From: Wolbachia endosymbiont of Ctenocephalides felis wCfeT
Lineage (GTDB): Bacteria > Pseudomonadota > Alphaproteobacteria > Rickettsiales > Anaplasmataceae
Assembly (NCBI RefSeq): GCF_012277295.1
Contig: NZ_CP051156.1
Coordinates: forward strand, 372,001 to 436,000
Direction: 5' to 3'
DNA length: 64,000 bases
In this document: positions 29,448 through 39,051 of the stretch, one piece after another
Layout of the letters: every line of letters begins with the position of its first letter
Numbering within the stretch: the first letter of the stretch is position 1
The notes under the pieces: generated by a model
Databases searched by the model: none
Seen by the model: only the letters and a program-made list of their open reading frames with translations
Told to the model about the DNA's origin: nothing
Made by a program: the position numbers and the translations under genes

Positions 29448-29524
29448 TGGCGGGAGTGATGAGACTTGAACTCACGACCTCTTGCGTGACAGGCAAGCGC
29501 TCTAACCAGCTGAGCTACACCCCC
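29448..29524 (-). tRNA. tRNA-Asp (anticodon GUC)
   Basis: A 77-base cloverleaf on the minus strand. The 7-bp acceptor pairs GGGGGTG with CACTCCC (one G-U). The D arm carries AGCTCAGCTGGTTAGAGC, the anticodon stem CTTGC/GCAAG encloses the loop CTGTCAC (anticodon GTC), and the T arm has GTTCAAGTC. Discriminator G and an encoded CCA follow. The IS66 end is only 25 bases beyond its 3' end. Confidence 0.97.
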
Positions 29525-29708
29525 ATTTACTTTTTAATGACTTTTTTATTTTAAAATTAATAAATATGCTACTCCATGTCAATATTTTTTGTTTGCGCTT
29601 TGTAGCATTTTCTATTACTATGTAAGTAATTTGATTTCACACATGGCTAATACAAGTAGTCCCATTGGGGTTGTGCCATGGAGGATAAACTATTTGGAGG
29701 ATAAAATT

Positions 29709-30557
29709 ATGGCAAATTTGCCTGAAGTAACAATACGTGATTTGGCTGGGTCTGGTGTACATTTTGGTCACAAGACTAGTCGTTGGAATGCAAAGATGGC
29801 TCCATATATATATGGGGTGCATCAGGAAAATCGTATACATATAATAGACTTAAGGAAAACATTACCATTGCTACTGGGAGCAATGAAAGCTTTATATGAT
29901 GTTGCATCTCAACGCGGTCGTATCTTATTTGTTGGAACAAAGTTTCAAGCCATGGACATTATTGCAAGTGAAGCAATTCGTTGTGGTCAATATTATGTGA
30001 ATCATAGATGGCTCGGTGGTATGCTGACTAACTGGGGCACTGTTTCTTCTTCAATAAAGACTTTAATGCAATATGAAAAAATACTAGGCAACGAAGATAG
30101 TATTTTAACGAAGAAAGAACTAGGCAATATTGATAAAAAAAGGCAAAAACTTGACAAGGCTTTAAGTGGTATTAGAGAAATGGGAGCAGTTCCCGATATC
30201 TTATTTATTATTGACACTAACAAGGAGCATACTGCAGTTGCAGAGGCTAAAAAATTGGGAATTCCAATAGTTGCAATACTTGATACCAATTCTGATCCAG
30301 ATGACATTACTTACCCTATACCTGGGAATGATGATTCAAGAAAATCAATAGAACTTTATTGTAAATTAGCAGCTGATTTTATATTAGCTGGAATAGAGTC
30401 CAGTTTAGCAAGGTCTGGAGTTAAGATTGATGAAATCAAAGATGATGAATTTATTCAGGAAAAAGAAGATGGTATTGTGGAAACCAAAAAAAGGCGTAGT
30501 AAAGTTATAAAAGAAGAAGAAAAGGAGGTAGTAACAAATGATAGTGAATCCAAGTAA
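29709..30557 (+). CDS. rpsB: 30S ribosomal protein S2
   Basis: 282 residues from the ATG at 29709, set by GGAGGA 7 bases upstream. The frame is open to 29589 but without a start signal. S2 motifs: [15 protein letters not shown] near the N-terminus, [24 protein letters not shown] and [18 protein letters not shown]. The C-terminus has an extra acidic/basic tail ([15 protein letters not shown]) common in Rickettsiales. First gene of the rpsB-tsf-pyrH-frr-uppS-cdsA block, divergent from tRNA-Asp. Confidence 0.97.
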   Translation: MANLPEVTIRDLAGSGVHFGHKTSRWNAKMAPYIYGVHQENRIHIIDLRKTLPLLLGAMKALYDVASQRGRILFVGTKFQAMDIIASEAIRCGQYYVNHRWLGGMLTNWGTVSSSIKTLMQYEKILGNEDSILTKKELGNIDKKRQKLDKALSGIREMGAVPDILFIIDTNKEHTAVAEAKKLGIPIVAILDTNSDPDDITYPIPGNDDSRKSIELYCKLAADFILAGIESSLARSGVKIDEIKDDEFIQEKEDGIVETKKRRSKVIKEEEKEVVTNDSESK

Positions 30558-31407
30558 TATAAGAGAATTACGTGATAGAACAGGGCTTGGCTTAAGCGAC
30601 TGTAAAAAGGCACTAGAAGAATGTGATGGTGATATCAACAAGGCAGTTGATAAGTTGCGTGCAATAGGCCTTGCTAAGGCAGACAAGAAGTCTGATAGAA
30701 TAGCTGCTGATGGGCTTGTTGCTATGCATTTATCTGAAAATTGTGGTGTGTTGGTTGAATTAAATTGCGAAACTGATTTTGTTGCACGAAATGATAAATT
30801 TATAGAGTTAGTTTCAAATTTAGCATCAATTGCTCAGAAAGAACGTTGTGTCAGTATTGATGAGCTAAAAAATGCTCAATATAATGGCACTGGCACAGTA
30901 AAGGAAGCTATTATGAACGGCACATCGATTCTTGGTGAAAAGCTAGAGTTAAGTAAAGTTTGTTACTTAGAAGCTAAAGATGGAGTGATCGCTGGTTATG
31001 TACATGGCGATATACATGGGTTAGGAAAGACTGGTGCTTTGGTTGCATTGCAGTCATCCGGTGATAAGGCAAAGCTGCAAGAAGTTGGAAAGCAAGTAGC
31101 AATGCATATTGTTGCTATGAAGCCTGAAGCCTTGTCCATAGATGATTTAGATCAAGCTAAATTAAATAATGAGCGATCTATCGTTGAAGAACAGGTAAAA
31201 AGCTTAAATAAACCTGAAGAAGTAACAAAAAAAATAGTGGATGGTCGTATGGCTAAATACTATGAAGAAGTTGTCTTGTTAGAGCAAAAATTTATAAAGG
31301 ATGATAAGATAAAAATTTCTGATTTTATAAAATCAATCGAATCAAATGTAAGTTCTCCTGTTAAATTATCTGATTACAAGTTATTTGTTTTGGGTCAAAA
31401 TAATTAA
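30538..31407 (+). CDS. tsf: Elongation factor Ts
   Basis: Nucleotide exchange factor for EF-Tu. 289 residues with the UBA-like N-terminus ([21 protein letters not shown]) and the EF-Tu-binding [10 protein letters not shown] motif at residues ~77-86. Its start lies inside the end of rpsB (20-base overlap), and AAGGAGG within the rpsB codons serves as its ribosome binding site, so the two are translationally coupled. Standard neighbours. Confidence 0.97.
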   Translation: MIVNPSNIRELRDRTGLGLSDCKKALEECDGDINKAVDKLRAIGLAKADKKSDRIAADGLVAMHLSENCGVLVELNCETDFVARNDKFIELVSNLASIAQKERCVSIDELKNAQYNGTGTVKEAIMNGTSILGEKLELSKVCYLEAKDGVIAGYVHGDIHGLGKTGALVALQSSGDKAKLQEVGKQVAMHIVAMKPEALSIDDLDQAKLNNERSIVEEQVKSLNKPEEVTKKIVDGRMAKYYEEVVLLEQKFIKDDKIKISDFIKSIESNVSSPVKLSDYKLFVLGQNN

Positions 31408-31409
31408 AG

Positions 31410-32141
31410 ATGGAAATCTCACCAGATGAAGTAAAATACTCTAGGGTATTATTTAAAATTTCTGGTGAAGCTTTGATGGGGCTACAGCCTTTTGGCCATG
31501 ATATGGAAGTAATAAGCCGATTATGTAAGGATATAGCTGATATTCATAAACTTGGGGTTCAAGTCTGTATTGTGGTTGGTGGTGGCAATATATTTCGTGG
31601 TTCGTCTGCGTCTTTGAATGGTTGTGAAAGAGCAAGCAGTGATTACATTGGCATGCTTGCAACTATAATTAATGCTTTGATTTTGCAAAATTTTTTAGAG
31701 GAAAATTCAGTGGACTCTAGGGTAATGTCTGCAATACCTATGGCTGCTATATGCGAGCCTTACATTAGGAGAAAAGCTATTCGTAATTTGGAAAAAGGTA
31801 GAATAGTAATATTTGCAGCAGGTACAGGTAATCCATTTTTTACTACAGACACAGCTGCAGCTTTACGTGCAGTTGAAATGAATTGTGATGTTATTCTTAA
31901 AGGTACGCAAGTAAATGGAGTATATTCCTCTGATCCTAAGAAAAATGAAGATGCTGTAATGTACGATAAACTGTCTTATACAGATTTATTAGCTCGTGAT
32001 TTAAAAGTGATGGATGCATCAGCAGTTTCACTTGCACGAGAAAATTTGATTCCAATTGTAGTTTTTTCTTTGAAAGAGGAGAAAATAGTCAATATCATTA
32101 AAGGTAGAGGCATTTATACTATAGTGTCAAACAGTAGGTAA
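31410..32141 (+). CDS. pyrH: UMP kinase
   Basis: Phosphorylates UMP to UDP. An amino-acid-kinase fold of 243 residues: KISGEALMG at the phosphate loop, [10 protein letters not shown], and [15 protein letters not shown] for UMP recognition. It starts two bases after the tsf stop. Fed by pyrF (22602). Confidence 0.96.
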   Translation: MEISPDEVKYSRVLFKISGEALMGLQPFGHDMEVISRLCKDIADIHKLGVQVCIVVGGGNIFRGSSASLNGCERASSDYIGMLATIINALILQNFLEENSVDSRVMSAIPMAAICEPYIRRKAIRNLEKGRIVIFAAGTGNPFFTTDTAAALRAVEMNCDVILKGTQVNGVYSSDPKKNEDAVMYDKLSYTDLLARDLKVMDASAVSLARENLIPIVVFSLKEEKIVNIIKGRGIYTIVSNSR

Positions 32142-32144
32142 TTT

Positions 32145-32702
32145 ATGTTAAGTGAAGTAAAAACTAAAATAAAAGAGAGGATGCTAAAAACTATTCAGTC
32201 CTTTCATGATGATATTAAAGGTGTACGTACTGGAAGGGCTAGTGCATCGTTACTTGACGGTGTGGTGGTGAATGCCTACGGTGGACATCAAAAGTTAAGT
32301 CAAGTTGCAGGCGTTTCAGTTACAGACAATAAAACTTTATCAATCAAAGTTTGGGATGAGGGAATTATAGGTGAAGTTAAAAATGCCATACTGAATGCTA
32401 ATCTTGGTTTAAATCCTGTTATTGAAGGCAATACAATACGTGTAACGCTTCCAGATTTAACAGAAGAGACTCGTAAGAAACTAGTTAAGCTGTTGCACCA
32501 ATTTGCTGAAAATGCACGTATTGCTATCAGAAATATACGCAGGGATACTTTAGAAGAAATAGAGAAGATGAAGGAGGATAAAGAAATCTCAGAAGATGAG
32601 TTTCATAGTGCTAAAAAGGAAGTTCAGAGCATTACTGATGAAAATATCAAGAAAATTGATGAAGAATTATCCATAAAAGAAAAAGATGTATTGAGTCACT
32701 AA
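32145..32702 (+). CDS. frr: Ribosome recycling factor
   Basis: Splits post-termination ribosomes with EF-G. 185 residues, the normal length. VRTGRASASLLDGVVV near the N-terminus and the helical C-terminal bundle (ARIAIRNIRRD...) are characteristic. It is three bases after pyrH and abuts uppS. Confidence 0.96.
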   Translation: MLSEVKTKIKERMLKTIQSFHDDIKGVRTGRASASLLDGVVVNAYGGHQKLSQVAGVSVTDNKTLSIKVWDEGIIGEVKNAILNANLGLNPVIEGNTIRVTLPDLTEETRKKLVKLLHQFAENARIAIRNIRRDTLEEIEKMKEDKEISEDEFHSAKKEVQSITDENIKKIDEELSIKEKDVLSH

Positions 32703-33407
32703 ATGACAAACATATTAAGCCCTGAACTTTTGCCGAAACATTTAGCAATCATAATGGATGGCAATGGTAGATGGGCAAATAATCAAGGAAAGGTAAAACT
32801 TGACGGTTATAGAAAGGGTAGTGAAGTTGCATATGATATTGCTAAGTATTGCACAGCTCTCACTATACCTTATTTAACCTTATACGCATTTTCTATGGAA
32901 AATTGGCTAAGACCTGTAGATGAAACTAACTGCTTATTTGATTTATTTTATTCTATTTTAACTGATAAAGATAAAGTTAATTTCATTTGTAGCTGTAACA
33001 TTAAATTGAACTTTATCGGCAATTTAAGCATGCTACCAGCCAGAATATTTGATCAAATTAAAAAGGCAGAGGAAGTTACACAAAAGAATGAAGGTTTATT
33101 ACTTACTGTAGCAGTAAGCTATGGAGCAAAACAAGAAATCACACAAGCTATAAGCAATATCATAAAAGAAAATGTTGACTCTGTATCAGAAGATGAATTT
33201 GAGAAGTTTCTTTATACTAAAGGCTTGCCAAAGTTAGATTTGCTAATTCGCACGGGAGGAGAGAAAAGGTTAAGTAATTTTTTATTATGGCAAGCAGCTT
33301 ATGCAGAGTTATATTTTTGTGATACTTTATGGCCTGATTTTTCTTGCCAAGATTTAAGCAAGGCATTAGAAGATTATACAAAAAGAGAGAGAAGATATGG
33401 TGGATAA
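32703..33407 (+). CDS. uppS: Isoprenyl (undecaprenyl) diphosphate synthase
   Basis: Extends farnesyl diphosphate with cis isoprene units to make the lipid carrier for cell-wall precursors. 234 residues with the catalytic IIMDGNGRWA near residue 17, FSMENWLRP, and the C-terminal DLLIRTGGEKRLSNFLLWQAAYAELYF block. It starts directly after the frr stop and overlaps cdsA by 11 bases. Confidence 0.96.
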   Translation: MTNILSPELLPKHLAIIMDGNGRWANNQGKVKLDGYRKGSEVAYDIAKYCTALTIPYLTLYAFSMENWLRPVDETNCLFDLFYSILTDKDKVNFICSCNIKLNFIGNLSMLPARIFDQIKKAEEVTQKNEGLLLTVAVSYGAKQEITQAISNIIKENVDSVSEDEFEKFLYTKGLPKLDLLIRTGGEKRLSNFLLWQAAYAELYFCDTLWPDFSCQDLSKALEDYTKRERRYGG

Positions 33408-34023
33408 TAATTTTATAGTTAGGATGCTGTCTTCAATAGTAATATTGTTTATATTTTCTTTTGCTACATATTTTAGTGATTTATCGTTCTATTTATTGAT
33501 CTTTTCAATAGCGGTTTTATCTTCCTTTGAGTGGTATAATTTAACCAAAGGGAATAAAATTTTATATATTTTTGCGCTGTTACTTATTGCATTGCCAAAT
33601 GCCTCATTGATATATTTATATAATTTACCACAGGGAAAATACGCATTAGTATGGATAATTCTAACTATTTGGAGTATTGATATCACTGCCTATTTATTTG
33701 GCAAGAACTTTGGTGGACCAAAGATTTGTCCGATGATTAGTCCTGGTAAAACTTGGTCGGGGCTTCTTGGTGCTATCCTAGCTGGGATAGTGTGTACAAT
33801 CTTTGGGTCAATATTTTTTGGTCTATTTTCAATTCTTTACTCTCCTTTTATTGGCTGTGCAATTGCTATACTAGGACAGCTTGGCGATTTCACTGAATCA
33901 CTTATTAAAAGAGTTTATGGTGTGAAAGATAGCGGAGGCATAATACCTGGTCATGGAGGAATACTTGATCGGATGGACAGCTTTATCTTTACTGCACCTT
34001 TTATTGCTATTTATGTGAGCTAG
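33397..34023 (+). CDS. cdsA: Phosphatidate cytidylyltransferase
   Basis: Makes CDP-diacylglycerol, the substrate of PssA at 21831. 208 residues, shorter than the 260-285 of many bacteria, mainly through a reduced N-terminal membrane part. Several hydrophobic helices and the full signature near the C-terminus (LGDFTESLIKRVYGVKDSGG, then PGHGGILDRMDS) are present. Last gene of the operon, 17 bases from the convergent murB stop. Confidence 0.94.
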   Translation: MVDNNFIVRMLSSIVILFIFSFATYFSDLSFYLLIFSIAVLSSFEWYNLTKGNKILYIFALLLIALPNASLIYLYNLPQGKYALVWIILTIWSIDITAYLFGKNFGGPKICPMISPGKTWSGLLGAILAGIVCTIFGSIFFGLFSILYSPFIGCAIAILGQLGDFTESLIKRVYGVKDSGGIIPGHGGILDRMDSFIFTAPFIAIYVS

Positions 34024-34040
34024 CTACAGTTTGTCTTCTT

Positions 34041-34928
34041 TTAGTAGTTACCAATAACCCTTATCTCCCACTCAAGTTCGACATTAAATTGATCTTTTAC
34101 GATATCTCTAACTCTATTGCCAAGACTTTCAAGATCAGAAGCAGTGGCATTATTGCAATTAAGTAAAAAATTACAATGCTTCTCAGAGATTTTAGCTCCA
34201 CCAACATTTAACCCTCTACAGCCAGATTTATCGATCAGCTGCCATGCTTGGTAGTTTTGTGGATTTTTAAATATGCAACCGGCAGTTTTTCCCCTTGTTG
34301 GTTGGCTCTCATTTTTTTTATCAATGATTTCTTCCAATCTTTTCGAGATGATTTCGTATTCTGAATTTACTCCCTTGAACTCAGCTTCAATGAAAACCCA
34401 TTTTCCTTTTAAACTATGCCCTCGATAAAAATAACCCATCTCTCTGCTGGAGAATTCATATATATTTCCGTCTTCCAAGCTAATTGCTTTTACAGACTGC
34501 ATAATACTCGCGATATCACTACCATATGCACCAGCATTCATTTCTATTCCGCCACCCACTGTCCCTGGGATTCCAGCTAAAAATTCTAGTCCACCTATTT
34601 GCCTTTCTCCGGCAAAGTAAGCAAGATTACTAAGCAGTGCAGCACCACCTATAACAATAGAGTTGTTTCCCTTGTACTTTATATATGCAAATTCTTTACC
34701 TAACTTTACTGTTATCCCTCTAATGCCGCTATCTCGCACAATTATATTGGATGTTGCACCAATAACACTAATTGGTAATTCAGCATTTCTAATTAAATAC
34801 CTCAAATCGTCAATATCATGAGGTTTAAATAATACGTCAGCTTGCCCGCCAACATTTAACCACGTCATTTTGGACATTGAAATATTATAACGATATGCCC
34901 CACGTACTTTAGGTAAGCTTATAAGCAT
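34041..34928 (-). CDS. murB: UDP-N-acetylenolpyruvoylglucosamine reductase
   Basis: Reduces the enolpyruvyl group to make UDP-MurNAc for lipid II synthesis, which Wolbachia keeps despite a minimal wall. 295 residues. FAD-domain motifs: GATSNIIVRDSGI (57-69) and PGTVGGGIEMNAGAYG (121-136). The C-terminal domain has QPTRGKTAGCIFKNP and GGAKISEKHCNFLLN. The residue before IFKNP is Cys218, where most type II MurB proteins have the proton-donating serine (GGSxFKNP). This may be a conservative swap. It overlaps hemC by 10 bases. Confidence 0.94.
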   Translation of the reverse strand: MLISLPKVRGAYRYNISMSKMTWLNVGGQADVLFKPHDIDDLRYLIRNAELPISVIGATSNIIVRDSGIRGITVKLGKEFAYIKYKGNNSIVIGGAALLSNLAYFAGERQIGGLEFLAGIPGTVGGGIEMNAGAYGSDIASIMQSVKAISLEDGNIYEFSSREMGYFYRGHSLKGKWVFIEAEFKGVNSEYEIISKRLEEIIDKKNESQPTRGKTAGCIFKNPQNYQAWQLIDKSGCRGLNVGGAKISEKHCNFLLNCNNATASDLESLGNRVRDIVKDQFNVELEWEIRVIGNY

Positions 34929-35797
34929 TTTGATTTCAACTCTAGCCCTGCATCTATGCCCATTTTTTCTGCATCTTCTATGCAGGAAGTACGCTCCGTA
35001 AAGTATATGTCCTTCTCATTAGCTAACATACAGCGAAGGTATAACATATTTTCATTTACATACTCAGCTAAAGCTGCAAGTGGTGTAAAACATGAGCCAT
35101 TTACCGTTTTCATAAAACTACGTTCTGATTTAACCCTTATATAGGACATATTATCATTAAATTTCTCTAAAAGATCGATAATTTTTACATCATTTTTTCT
35201 ACATTGAACACAAATTGCCCCCTGTCCAACCGCACTTAACATGAGTTTTGGTGGCAATATCTCTGTGATTAAATGGTGTTTTTCTAATCTTATCAATCCA
35301 GCTTCAGCTAGAATTATCCCATCAAAACTCTGATTTTGTAATCTAGTTGTTACATTCCCACGTAGCGGTACTATGTTTAAATCTGGTCTAAAATGTAATA
35401 ACTGAACTTTCCTTCTTATTGCAGAAGTAGCAATTGTGGCCTGCTTTGGTAAAGATTCAAAGCTGCTATGCTTATGAGAAACAAATACATCATATGGACT
35501 TAGTCTTCTCAGAACGCATGGAATTATTAAATCATCTGAAAAGAATGCGGGTACGTCCTTTAGAGAGTGAACTGCAATATCTATCTTGCTCTCAAGTAAT
35601 TCATCTTCAATTTCTTTAATAAATAGCCCTTTACCCCCTATTTCAGCAAGATTCGCATTGGCATATTTGTCTCCAGAGGTTTTAATTTTAATAATCTCAA
35701 TAGATAAATTAGGAAAAGAACTAAGTAACTTCTTTTTCACTTCTAAAGCTTGAGCAACCGCAAGATCGCTTCCTCTAGTACCTATTCTGATTAACAT
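34919..35797 (-). CDS. hemC: Porphobilinogen deaminase (hydroxymethylbilane synthase)
   Basis: Links four porphobilinogen units in haem synthesis. 292 residues with IRIGTRGSDLAVAQA at the N-terminus, IKTSGDKYANANLAEIGGKGLF, and the cofactor-binding cysteine in VNGSCFTPLAALA (residue ~235), which holds the dipyrromethane. Transcribed with murB, which overlaps its end. Confidence 0.95.
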   Translation of the reverse strand: MLIRIGTRGSDLAVAQALEVKKKLLSSFPNLSIEIIKIKTSGDKYANANLAEIGGKGLFIKEIEDELLESKIDIAVHSLKDVPAFFSDDLIIPCVLRRLSPYDVFVSHKHSSFESLPKQATIATSAIRRKVQLLHFRPDLNIVPLRGNVTTRLQNQSFDGIILAEAGLIRLEKHHLITEILPPKLMLSAVGQGAICVQCRKNDVKIIDLLEKFNDNMSYIRVKSERSFMKTVNGSCFTPLAALAEYVNENMLYLRCMLANEKDIYFTERTSCIEDAEKMGIDAGLELKSKCL

Positions 35798-35889
35798 GTG
35801 TGAAATTAAAATATTAGCTTAATTAGTTACCTAAGTGAAGTCTATTCTAGCTATTTGTACAGTCCCACAATATCATTAGATGTACAACC

Positions 35890-37026
35890 TCAACTCCTCT
35901 CTTGGGATTGTGGTTTATCATCAGATTTTTTAGAACCACTAGTAGTTGGAAGTGACGTAGTTCGTGGCTTAGGTTGTGGTGTACTATCAGGTCTTATAGA
36001 ATCACCAGGTTCGACAGAATCTTCAAGAGTGATTTCTACAGGACCGGGAGCGACTTGTGTTGGTATTGTTTCTGATAATTTTGTTCTCGGTGGCAGTTGT
36101 TGGAACTTCATTCTTGAACCAAAAAAAGTCTTGCTTCTTTGAGAAGTTAACTCTGTTTGAGTAAATGAGTCCATTGTTTTTGCACCAAGTGGCATCGTTC
36201 GTGGCTTGGGTTGTGGTGGTGTCTGGTTAGGTTTTTGAGAATCACCAGCAATTGGGGGGAAGGACTCCGTTCGTGGCTCGGGTTGTGGGGGTTCATCAGG
36301 TTTTTTAGAACCACCAGTAGTTGGAGATAACGTTGTTCGTGGCTTGGGTTGTGGTGGTTCATCAGATTTGATAGAACCGGAAGTGACTTGTGCTGACGTT
36401 GCTCCTGATAATTCTGTTTTCGATTGCATTAATCTCGTTCCAACAATTGTTCCATGAGTCCTTCTTGGAAATTCCTGAAGAATTGCATCACGATTCGCGT
36501 GTATGAAAACTTTACAGTCCCTTGCTAACTCCCATATCTTGAAATCTCTTCTTGCAATTTCACTACTTCTTTTTCCATCTAAACTTTCTTGTTTAATTTT
36601 CTTACTTAATAACTTATCTTTTTCATGTAACTGTTTGTACTTTTTTTCTAACTGTTCTATCTTTGGATTTTTTTGTTTAGTTTCCTTACTTAAATCTTCT
36701 TTCTTGCCAGTGAAAAAATTTACGATGGAATTTGCGATGTAATTTTTAAAAAAAATCATAACATTCGATGCTAAATTCATAAGTCTTGATCGTAAGGGGA
36801 CTTTTTGTTTATTAAATACGGAATCATTTGCACGTTCCAATATTTCTTCACCCTTTCCTACCATTCCATCTTTTTGTTGGTCGGTTACACGTTCTATCTG
36901 TCTCAAAAGGTCCGTGAACTCTTTTATTATTTCATCTTTCTCTTTTACTAATGGATGAGTTTCCTGCTTAGCTTGAGCTACTTCTTTAACCCCTGTTTGG
37001 TCAGTGGGAGACGACTGTTTGAGCAT
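35890..37026 (-). CDS. C-terminal piece: repeat module plus four PxPxPR motifs
   Basis: 378 residues from the ATG at 37026. Residues 5-45 repeat a module found twice in the upstream piece (QETHPLVKEKDEIIKEFTDL). A weakly hydrophobic part (80-106) and a coiled coil (110-150) follow. The region 215-378 is proline-rich, with imperfect ~25-residue repeats containing PQPKPR (225-230), PQPEPR (247-252), PQPKPR (271-276) and PQPKPR (350-355). PxPxPR is the known ligand of CD2AP/CIN85-type SH3 domains in animals. The motif is seen here and any binding is inferred. The frame is open upstream of the ATG only to the TAG at 37036, four codons away. Confidence 0.65.
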   Translation of the reverse strand: MLKQSSPTDQTGVKEVAQAKQETHPLVKEKDEIIKEFTDLLRQIERVTDQQKDGMVGKGEEILERANDSVFNKQKVPLRSRLMNLASNVMIFFKNYIANSIVNFFTGKKEDLSKETKQKNPKIEQLEKKYKQLHEKDKLLSKKIKQESLDGKRSSEIARRDFKIWELARDCKVFIHANRDAILQEFPRRTHGTIVGTRLMQSKTELSGATSAQVTSGSIKSDEPPQPKPRTTLSPTTGGSKKPDEPPQPEPRTESFPPIAGDSQKPNQTPPQPKPRTMPLGAKTMDSFTQTELTSQRSKTFFGSRMKFQQLPPRTKLSETIPTQVAPGPVEITLEDSVEPGDSIRPDSTPQPKPRTTSLPTTSGSKKSDDKPQSQERS

Positions 37027-37035
37027 TTTCTCTGT

Positions 37036-39045
37036 CTACTCTACACTTAAACCTCGTCTAGTAAAAAGATTCATGAAATAATTTATAGAACGAGTTATGA
37101 GACTAAATCCGGGAAAATTCATTAAATAATTTACAAATCTTAATTGTAAGGAGGGGTTTTCTTTTAACTGTTCTATCTGCTTCTTTGCTATAGTAACATC
37201 GTCGGGGTGTACACTCATTCTGGGTACTTTAATTTCATTTTCAACTTTAGTTTTAGTTGATACCACTTTGCTTTCATCAGCTTGAACTACTTGTTTGACT
37301 TCTGTTTGGCCAGTGGAAGGTGACCGTCCTACCTGTTGAGTTTCCTGTTCAGCTTGAACTTCTTGAGTCTTTTGTTGAAGTTCCATACGAGTCAAATCTA
37401 TGAGAGTTTGACAGGCAGGTACAAACGACCGTATCCAGATATCTTTCAATTCAATTTTCTCTCTTGTTTCTTCATCTAACTTTTCTCGTTTAATTCTCTC
37501 ATCTAATGACTTATTTTCTTCTTGAAGATGTTTGAACTTTCCTTTTAACTGCTCTATACTTGGAGCTTCCTGTTCAATGTTTTCGGTTACATGTTTTATC
37601 TGTCTCCTAAGGTCCGTGAACTCTTTTATTATTTCATCTTTCTCTTTTACTAATGGATGAGTTTCCTGCTTAGCTTGAACTACTTGTTTGACCTCTGTTT
37701 GGTCAGTGGGAGACGACTGCTCTACCTGTTGAGTTTCCTGTTCAGCTTGAGCTTCTTGAGTCTTTTTTTGAAGTTTCTCACGAGTCAAATCTATGAAAGT
37801 TTTACAGACAGGTACAAGCCACCGTATCCAGATATCTTTCAATTCAATTTTCTCTCTTGTTTCTTCACCTAACTTTTCTTGTTTAATTCTCTCATCTAAT
37901 GACTTATCTTCTTCTTGAAGATGTTTGAACGTTCCTTTTAACTGCTCTAGCTCTTTATCCCCTACTACCATTCCATCTTTCTGTTGGTAGTATAAATCTT
38001 GTGCCTGTGTCCGAAGCTTCTCGAACTCTTCCATTATTTGACCTTTCTCTTTAACTAACGGATGAGTTTCCTGCTTAGCTTGAACTACTTTTTTAACTTC
38101 TGTTGGTGTATCAATAACTTGTGCTTGTGTAGTCCCTGTTTGGCCAGTGGGAGATGACACATAAAAAACTGATTCACCAACTTTATATTCTGCTCCTGTA
38201 GTCTTTTTGGGATCAGTGGAAGACGGCTGTTCTACCTGTGTCATTTTATCCAAATCATCAATTAACTTTTCGCAGTTCTTTTTAAAATCCAATGTCTCGA
38301 CTCTTAGCCTTTCAACTTCCATATTGTTTGCTATCTCTGGATACTGTCTAATTCTCTTACTCAATAAATGATCTTCTTTTTGCAATTTTATGAACTTTTT
38401 CTTGAAGTACTTTGGACCTCTGAAAAAATTTGCAACTCTTGATGGTAAGGATGTAGGTAGGGTGCCATTTTTATGTTCTAACTGTTCCACAAGATTCTTG
38501 AACTCTTTTTTCTTTTGACCTCTCTCTTCAATTGCTTTATTCAACTCCTTCTCTATAGCGCCAGCTTCGTGTGGCACGCTCGTCTGAGTAGCTTTATGTT
38601 CTAGTAGCTCATTTTCTTGTGATGACACAGTCATCGTTCCTGCTTGTTTAGTTGAAGGTGATTCAGTAGCCTTTTGCTTTAGTAGCTCATTTTCTTTTAC
38701 TTTCCTTTTTAACTCCTCAATTTCTCTTTTTAACTCCTTATTTTCTCCTACTTTCCTCTTTAATTGGTCAGATATAGCGGAGTTATCTCTCTCTAATCTT
38801 ATCTCTTTTTTTCCTTTTTTCCTTAACGCATGCACCAGATTCGAGTTACTACTTACGGCTTGCTTACCTTTATCTTGATGATCTTCTTTCTGCTGCAATG
38901 CTCTTTCCAATTCCTGCAATGCGTCTACCAATTTCTTCTCAGTGTCTCTAGCAATTTTTATCTCATCGTCCCTACTTGCTACCGTAGCTTCAAGCTCTTT
39001 TATCTTATTATCCTTCATTTTGTCTAGCTCACCTGCAAGACTCAC
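37036..39045 (-). CDS. Central coiled-coil piece with tandem ~130-residue repeats
   Basis: 669 residues from a GTG at 39045 that lies two codons after an in-frame TAA, so the start may be accidental. Residues 1-290 are almost all heptad-type coiled coil. Two ~130-residue repeats follow, each with QETHPLVKEK, a coiled coil (FKHLQEE(D/N)KSLDERIK), EETREKIELKDIWIR, a (V/A)C(K/Q)T segment and a Gln-rich linker (QAEQETQQV). Near the end is a short hydrophobic patch (NYLMNFPGFSLITRSINYFMNLF) that might touch membranes. Repeat similarity suggests recent internal duplication. Confidence 0.6.
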   Translation of the reverse strand: MSLAGELDKMKDNKIKELEATVASRDDEIKIARDTEKKLVDALQELERALQQKEDHQDKGKQAVSSNSNLVHALRKKGKKEIRLERDNSAISDQLKRKVGENKELKREIEELKRKVKENELLKQKATESPSTKQAGTMTVSSQENELLEHKATQTSVPHEAGAIEKELNKAIEERGQKKKEFKNLVEQLEHKNGTLPTSLPSRVANFFRGPKYFKKKFIKLQKEDHLLSKRIRQYPEIANNMEVERLRVETLDFKKNCEKLIDDLDKMTQVEQPSSTDPKKTTGAEYKVGESVFYVSSPTGQTGTTQAQVIDTPTEVKKVVQAKQETHPLVKEKGQIMEEFEKLRTQAQDLYYQQKDGMVVGDKELEQLKGTFKHLQEEDKSLDERIKQEKLGEETREKIELKDIWIRWLVPVCKTFIDLTREKLQKKTQEAQAEQETQQVEQSSPTDQTEVKQVVQAKQETHPLVKEKDEIIKEFTDLRRQIKHVTENIEQEAPSIEQLKGKFKHLQEENKSLDERIKREKLDEETREKIELKDIWIRSFVPACQTLIDLTRMELQQKTQEVQAEQETQQVGRSPSTGQTEVKQVVQADESKVVSTKTKVENEIKVPRMSVHPDDVTIAKKQIEQLKENPSLQLRFVNYLMNFPGFSLITRSINYFMNLFTRRGLSVE

Positions 39046-39051
39046 ACCAGG

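Noticed and set aside
29589..29708. A longer S2 protein starting at 29589
   Set aside because: GGAGGA sits before the ATG at 29709, and S2 homology starts only there.
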